Source of the DNA: Bacteroidaceae bacterium
GTDB lineage: Bacteria > Bacteroidota > Bacteroidia > Bacteroidales > Bacteroidaceae
Length of the DNA: 10,217 nt
Direction: 5' to 3'
Assembly (NCBI GenBank): GCA_900765575.1
Contig: CAAFRW010000003.1
Coordinates: 1 to 10,217, forward strand
Below are positions 6,938 through 10,217 of this stretch, piece by piece. Under the pieces are notes generated by a model. The model had not been told where the DNA came from. It was given only the letters and a program-made list of their open reading frames with translations, and made no database searches. Numbering within the stretch: the first letter of the stretch is position 1; each line of letters opens with the position of its first letter. Both the position numbers and the translations under genes were made by a program.

Positions 6938-8074
6938 TTATTGGTTTTCTTCGTTCAGCAGACGCATCAGGCTCTCTTTATTTTCTATAGGTGTGGTGGT
7001 GGGGCGGCCCAAATCCTTGCGGGCGCCTTTTCTTACCTTAATTTCCAGTAGTACAGGAGCTTGGTATGTGTCAAGATGCGCCAGTACCTCGTCCAGTTCT
7101 TTGTGGGTGGCGACACAGAGCGTTGTCTTGTATCCGCAGGCAGAGGCGATGGCAGGAAAGTCTATGCGTAGTCCTACGGTAGGCTGTCCACCTACCGAGT
7201 CGTGCGCCCCGTTGTTCAGCAATATATGGTAATAGTTGGCCGGCGACAACTGACCGATAATAGCCCACGAACCCATGTGCATGAGTGAGGCGCCGTCGCC
7301 ATCCAAACAATATACTTGCCGCGTGGGCTGTTGTAAGGCAATACCCAATGCTATCTGCGAGGCATGTCCCATCGAACCCACCGTCAGGAAATCGTGGCTG
7401 TGTCCTTCTCCCGCCGCTTCGCGATACTCGAAGAGTTCCCTCGAAATCATACCTGTGGTCGATACCACTACTTCCCCGTGGCATAGGTGTGCCGCTACTT
7501 GGCGGATGGCCTCTTCGCGCGAGAGCTCAAATGGACTCTCCGCTTCAGTCGGTAACGTGTAGGGGCCGAAAGTGTCTTTTCGCACCACCAGTGCAAACGG
7601 TTCGCGAGTGGTGTGCAGCGCTTCGGCAGCTCGTTCCATTTGGGCGGACAGCAACGTTTCGTCCGTCTCCATCACCTCATAGCGTATGCCCATAGCGTCC
7701 AGTAGTGCACAGGTTACTTTCCCTTGTTTTACATGTTGTGGTTCATCCTTAACTCCCGGCTCGCCACGCCAACCTATGAGCAGTAGCACCGGCATATTGT
7801 ACACCTCTTTGTCCATGAGCGACAGTAATGGGTTTACCGTGTTGCCGAGTCCGGAGTTTTGCATATATACTACCGGCGTCCGTCCGGTGGCTAAGTGGTA
7901 GCCTGCCGCCAGGCCGATGGCTGCACCCTCGTTGGCGGCGATAATATGGTGATGTGTGTCAGCGGTATCGGTGAGGCAGGCGCAAAGATTTTTCAGTAAC
8001 GAATCGGGCACACTGGTATAGAATTCCATGCCGTGGGTGCTCAGACATTGTCGAAAGAATAAGGGTGAAATCAT
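6938..8074 (-). CDS. aepY: Phosphonopyruvate decarboxylase
   Basis: This thiamine diphosphate enzyme decarboxylates 3-phosphonopyruvate to phosphonoacetaldehyde, the irreversible step that pulls the unfavourable PEP mutase reaction forward. The 378-residue length fits the short phosphonopyruvate/sulfopyruvate decarboxylase type, which lacks the large middle domain of pyruvate decarboxylases. The activating glutamate is E49 in AANEGAAIGLAAGYHLATG. MQNSGLGNTVNPLLSL (71-86) is a family hallmark. The cofactor and metal motif runs from GDG (259-261) to NN (287-288), within LDGDGASLMHMGSW...HILLNN. The second half, HDSVGGQPT (291-299), also fits. A sulfopyruvate decarboxylase would look similar, but the PEP mutase next door settles the substrate. 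It begins 11 bp after aepX. Confidence 0.96.
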   Translation of the reverse strand: MISPLFFRQCLSTHGMEFYTSVPDSLLKNLCACLTDTADTHHHIIAANEGAAIGLAAGYHLATGRTPVVYMQNSGLGNTVNPLLSLMDKEVYNMPVLLLIGWRGEPGVKDEPQHVKQGKVTCALLDAMGIRYEVMETDETLLSAQMERAAEALHTTREPFALVVRKDTFGPYTLPTEAESPFELSREEAIRQVAAHLCHGEVVVSTTGMISRELFEYREAAGEGHSHDFLTVGSMGHASQIALGIALQQPTRQVYCLDGDGASLMHMGSWAIIGQLSPANYYHILLNNGAHDSVGGQPTVGLRIDFPAIASACGYKTTLCVATHKELDEVLAHLDTYQAPVLLEIKVRKGARKDLGRPTTTPIENKESLMRLLNEENQ

Positions 8075-8085
8075 AAAGATTGGAT

Positions 8086-9399
8086 TTATTTGGTTCCGGG
8101 AATCAGGTTCAATATCTCTTTGATAGGCATGCAGCAGGCGTTTGCCTCTTCGGCCCGTTCGTTTTGCAGAATGGTTTCGGCCACCTTAACCATGGCCGGA
8201 TAGGCCGCGCGCAGCATGTGGTTGGCGTAAATCACCACATTGGCGCCCCACTCGCACAACTCCTTCTCGTAGATGTGGCAATAGGTGGTGGGTACTATCA
8301 CAATGGGAACCGAAGAATGTATGCTGCGGAATCGTTTGCAGAACTCGTGAATGTCCTCACCCGAACGGTTTTTACTATGTATCATAATGCCGTCGGCCCC
8401 TGCTTTCACGTAGGCGTTGGCCCGCTCCAAGGCATCGTCTATAGGTTTGCCTGCGATGAGGCTTTCGATGCGGGCAATAATCATGAAGTCGTTGGTTATC
8501 TGTGCCATCTTTCCTGCGTGAATCTTCGCGCAGAAATGCTCGATAGAGTCCTGCGTTTGGATGGCGTCGGTGCCGAAGAGCGAATTCTTTTTCAATCCCG
8601 TCTTGTCTTCAATGATGACGGCCGAAATACCGTGGCGTTCCAGCGTGCGTACGGTAAAGCAGAAGTGTTCCGTCTTGCCGCCCGTATCGCCGTCGAAGAT
8701 GATGGGCTTGGTGGTACATTCCAGTATGTTGTTTAGGTCCTGCAGACGGGTAGTGAGGTCCACCGCCTCGATGTCAGGTTTCCCTTTTGAGGTGGAGTCA
8801 GTGAGTGAGCTCGACCACATGCCGTCGAAACTTTCCGTCTTTATACCGTTTTTTAGTTCCAGGTGCTCGATGATTAACCCGCACAATCCGTCGTGTGCCT
8901 CCAGAATGCGTACTATCGGCTTGGAGGCGATAAGTCTTCGCAGGGATTTCAGCCTCACGTCGGGCGTGGTGCCTATGGCTTTCATCTCTTCGGTGAGCGA
9001 GGAGGAGTTGATTCCTTTCGTATAAGGTACCTCTATCACTTGGCCGCCTATCTGACGCATCACTTCAAAAACCTTTTCGCGCAGCTCTGTTTCGGCTCCC
9101 TCTTTCCAGTCGTCGCCATGTATGATATAGTCGGGTTTCAGTGCCAGCAGGTTGGGGATGTAACTCCAGTCGTCCTGTGGCACTACCCTTGATACGCCTT
9201 TGATGTTCTCCACCACTCGCTTACGCTGTTCGTAGGTAAGATAAGGTAGTCGCTTGTAAGTGGCGATGGCCTTGTCGGTGAAGAGGCCGATGATGACTTC
9301 GCCATACTGCGCGGCTTGGTCGATGATGTTTATCAATCCGGGGTGTATGAAGTCGGCTATCATACCCAGATATACGGTTTTATGTGTTATGTTTTCCAT
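8086..9399 (-). CDS. aepX: PEP mutase with N-terminal cytidylyltransferase-like domain
   Basis: PEP mutase rearranges phosphoenolpyruvate to phosphonopyruvate and forms the C-P bond, committing carbon to phosphonates. The mutase domain fills about residues 150-437. SFDGMWSSSLTDSTSKGKPD is at 190-209 and the Mg-binding DGD at 236-238 (PIIFDGDTGG). The signature EDKTGLKKNS is at 264-273 (EDK plus five residues plus NS), which separates mutases from isocitrate lyase-type relatives. IARIES and GADGIMIHSK follow. Residues 8-135 form a TagD-like nucleotidyltransferase domain (YLGMIADFIHPGLINIID ... YEQRKRVVENIKGV ... IIHGDDWKEG). Its HxGH motif reads HPGL (19-22) and its ISSSxxR-type motif reads NSSSLTEE, so it may be catalytically dead. 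The ATG lies inside the end of the preceding gene (20-bp overlap), suggesting translational coupling. Confidence 0.96.
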   Translation of the reverse strand: MENITHKTVYLGMIADFIHPGLINIIDQAAQYGEVIIGLFTDKAIATYKRLPYLTYEQRKRVVENIKGVSRVVPQDDWSYIPNLLALKPDYIIHGDDWKEGAETELREKVFEVMRQIGGQVIEVPYTKGINSSSLTEEMKAIGTTPDVRLKSLRRLIASKPIVRILEAHDGLCGLIIEHLELKNGIKTESFDGMWSSSLTDSTSKGKPDIEAVDLTTRLQDLNNILECTTKPIIFDGDTGGKTEHFCFTVRTLERHGISAVIIEDKTGLKKNSLFGTDAIQTQDSIEHFCAKIHAGKMAQITNDFMIIARIESLIAGKPIDDALERANAYVKAGADGIMIHSKNRSGEDIHEFCKRFRSIHSSVPIVIVPTTYCHIYEKELCEWGANVVIYANHMLRAAYPAMVKVAETILQNERAEEANACCMPIKEILNLIPGTK

Positions 9400-10114
9400 C
9401 TATATGATTGATTATGTGTTTTTCTGCATAGGCGAGGTCTAACTCGTCGTCTATCTCATACCAGTAGAGTTGCTCCTTCAGTACATGGAGCGGGCGGATG
9501 TGTTGCGACATGTATTCCAGTTCAAATTCGTAGCCCATGCGCAGACTGTCGTCCAATTTGCTCTCGTAGTCGGCGCACATCTCTTTGAAGAAAGGGGCCG
9601 AGAGCTTGTGCAGCCCCACCAGTTCCCCTTTTGCATCCAGTTGGGAAGAATCAGTGGAACAGCGGGTTAGCCTGTGATGAGCGTCGTACTCCACATAGTA
9701 TTGGTCTTGGAACTTGGTGACCGGAGAGATGAGCATGACATCGGGCGCCGGACAGTCCAACAGGGCGGTGAGGGCTTTCTTCTCGTACACTAAGTCGGAC
9801 TCTAATAACAAGAAATCCTCGTCTCCGATAACTTCCCGGCACCGATAGAGTGTGTACATGCTGTTGGTTTCGGCGTAACGCGGACTGTAACAACATATTA
9901 TTTCGGGATAGTGGAGCGCCAATTCCTCAAAGTACTCCTTTTTGTAACCCGTGCCTAGTACGATGCGCGTGATGCCACATTGTAAAAGGGTTTCAATAGA
10001 GCGTTGTATCATTGATTTTCCACCCACGGGAATAAATCCTTTTGGGCATTCCTGTGTTATTTTACCAAAGCGAACACCCAACCCTGCCGCCATTATTACT
10101 GCTGTTTTTATCAT
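9380..10114 (-). CDS. pntC: Phosphonate cytidylyltransferase, PntC/LicC-like NTP transferase
   Basis: The 244-residue soluble protein has the sugar-nucleotidyltransferase fold of LicC and MobA-like enzymes. The NTP-binding loop is AAGLGVRFG (9-17), followed by PKGFIPVGGKSMIQRSIE (24-41) with K25. ETNSMYTLY (82-90) is the base-recognition stretch, and ESDLVYE (105-111) carries metal ligand D107. The C-terminal EIDDELDLAYA (220-230) carries the second acidic site. LicC makes CDP-choline. In phosphonate clusters the related PntC family makes CMP-AEP from CTP and AEP, and the genes here favour that reading; the exact substrate is inferred. It is the first gene of the cluster and overlaps aepX by 20 bp. 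The symbol is given by function and context and is less certain than aepXYZ. Confidence 0.82.
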   Translation of the reverse strand: MIKTAVIMAAGLGVRFGKITQECPKGFIPVGGKSMIQRSIETLLQCGITRIVLGTGYKKEYFEELALHYPEIICCYSPRYAETNSMYTLYRCREVIGDEDFLLLESDLVYEKKALTALLDCPAPDVMLISPVTKFQDQYYVEYDAHHRLTRCSTDSSQLDAKGELVGLHKLSAPFFKEMCADYESKLDDSLRMGYEFELEYMSQHIRPLHVLKEQLYWYEIDDELDLAYAEKHIINHIDGKHNT

Positions 10115-10217
10115 GTATATACCTGCTAAGTACTCGTGGTACTTCTGTATTTACATTGTTTTTTGCACGTGAAACACTATAAACTATTCCAGTCCCTTTT
10201 CCGTTCACAAGAAAAAA
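10115..10217. other. Upstream edge of the phosphonate cluster
   Basis: These 103 bp before the first gene contain the palindromic element but no clear TAnnTTTG -7 box on the minus strand. One minus-strand frame is open from the window edge to a TAG near 10176, and another runs on into the first gene. Either could be chance or the tail of an upstream gene. Whether the cluster is part of a longer operon cannot be decided from this window. Confidence 0.4.
10128..10145 (-). repeat. Palindromic element, copy C, before the first phosphonate gene
   Basis: The minus strand reads GAAGTACCACGAGTACTT: arms AAGTACC and AGTACTT around ACG/A, ending 13 bp before the ATG at 10114. It aligns with the element before the GT2 start at 2558: AGTACTACAAGTACTT there, AGTACCACGAGTACTT here, 14 of 16 positions identical. 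Both are followed by a three-base gap and a partly complementary third arm. Confidence 0.55.

Noticed and set aside
8080..8736. A long plus-strand open frame of 218 codons opposite aepX.
   Set aside because: It is antisense to a clear PEP mutase gene; long reverse frames are common opposite such coding sequence and no domain is recognisable.
10115..10217. An invertible capsule promoter as known from B. fragilis.
   Set aside because: No long inverted repeats flank the region within the window, and no strong -7 box is seen; the short palindrome is too small to be a recombination arm pair by itself.

Overview
The window looks like chromosomal DNA of a gut Bacteroidales bacterium (Bacteroides or a close relative). 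Three things point there: promoter -7 boxes of the Bacteroides type TAnnTTTG, start codons without Shine-Dalgarno sequences, and a phosphonate gene set ordered like aepXYZ of Bacteroides fragilis. The genus is an inference; nothing here fixes the species.

Layout. Positions 1-2111 (minus) hold two genes 4 bp apart: the start of a polyprenyl-phosphate-type family 2 glycosyltransferase, cut by the left edge, and an ArnT-like membrane glycosyltransferase. An AT-rich divergent spacer (2112-2557) follows. A family 2 glycosyltransferase runs on the plus strand at 2558-3352. It converges on a six-gene minus-strand cluster that starts at 10114 and ends at 3546: a PntC/LicC-like cytidylyltransferase, aepX (PEP mutase), aepY (phosphonopyruvate decarboxylase), aepZ (2-aminoethylphosphonate transaminase), a licD-family transferase and glf (UDP-galactopyranose mutase).

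How the genes work together. AepX makes phosphonopyruvate from PEP, AepY decarboxylates it to phosphonoacetaldehyde, and AepZ aminates this to 2-aminoethylphosphonate (AEP). The stand-alone nucleotidyltransferase is expected to activate AEP as CMP-AEP. LicD would then transfer the AEP group to a surface glycan, possibly one containing galactofuranose supplied through Glf. The first four genes are tightly packed (20-bp overlap, 11-bp and 28-bp gaps). licD and glf are set off by spacers of 119 and 155 bp that carry repeats, and glf has a convincing promoter of its own.

The pathway is of a known type. The less expected signals are: an N-terminal cytidylyltransferase-like domain in AepX whose catalytic motifs look lost, three copies of a short palindromic element next to glycan genes (two directly before start codons), a decayed duplication in the aepZ-licD spacer, and a strong inverted repeat beside the glf promoter. 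I found no RNA genes, CRISPR array, insertion sequence or integrase.
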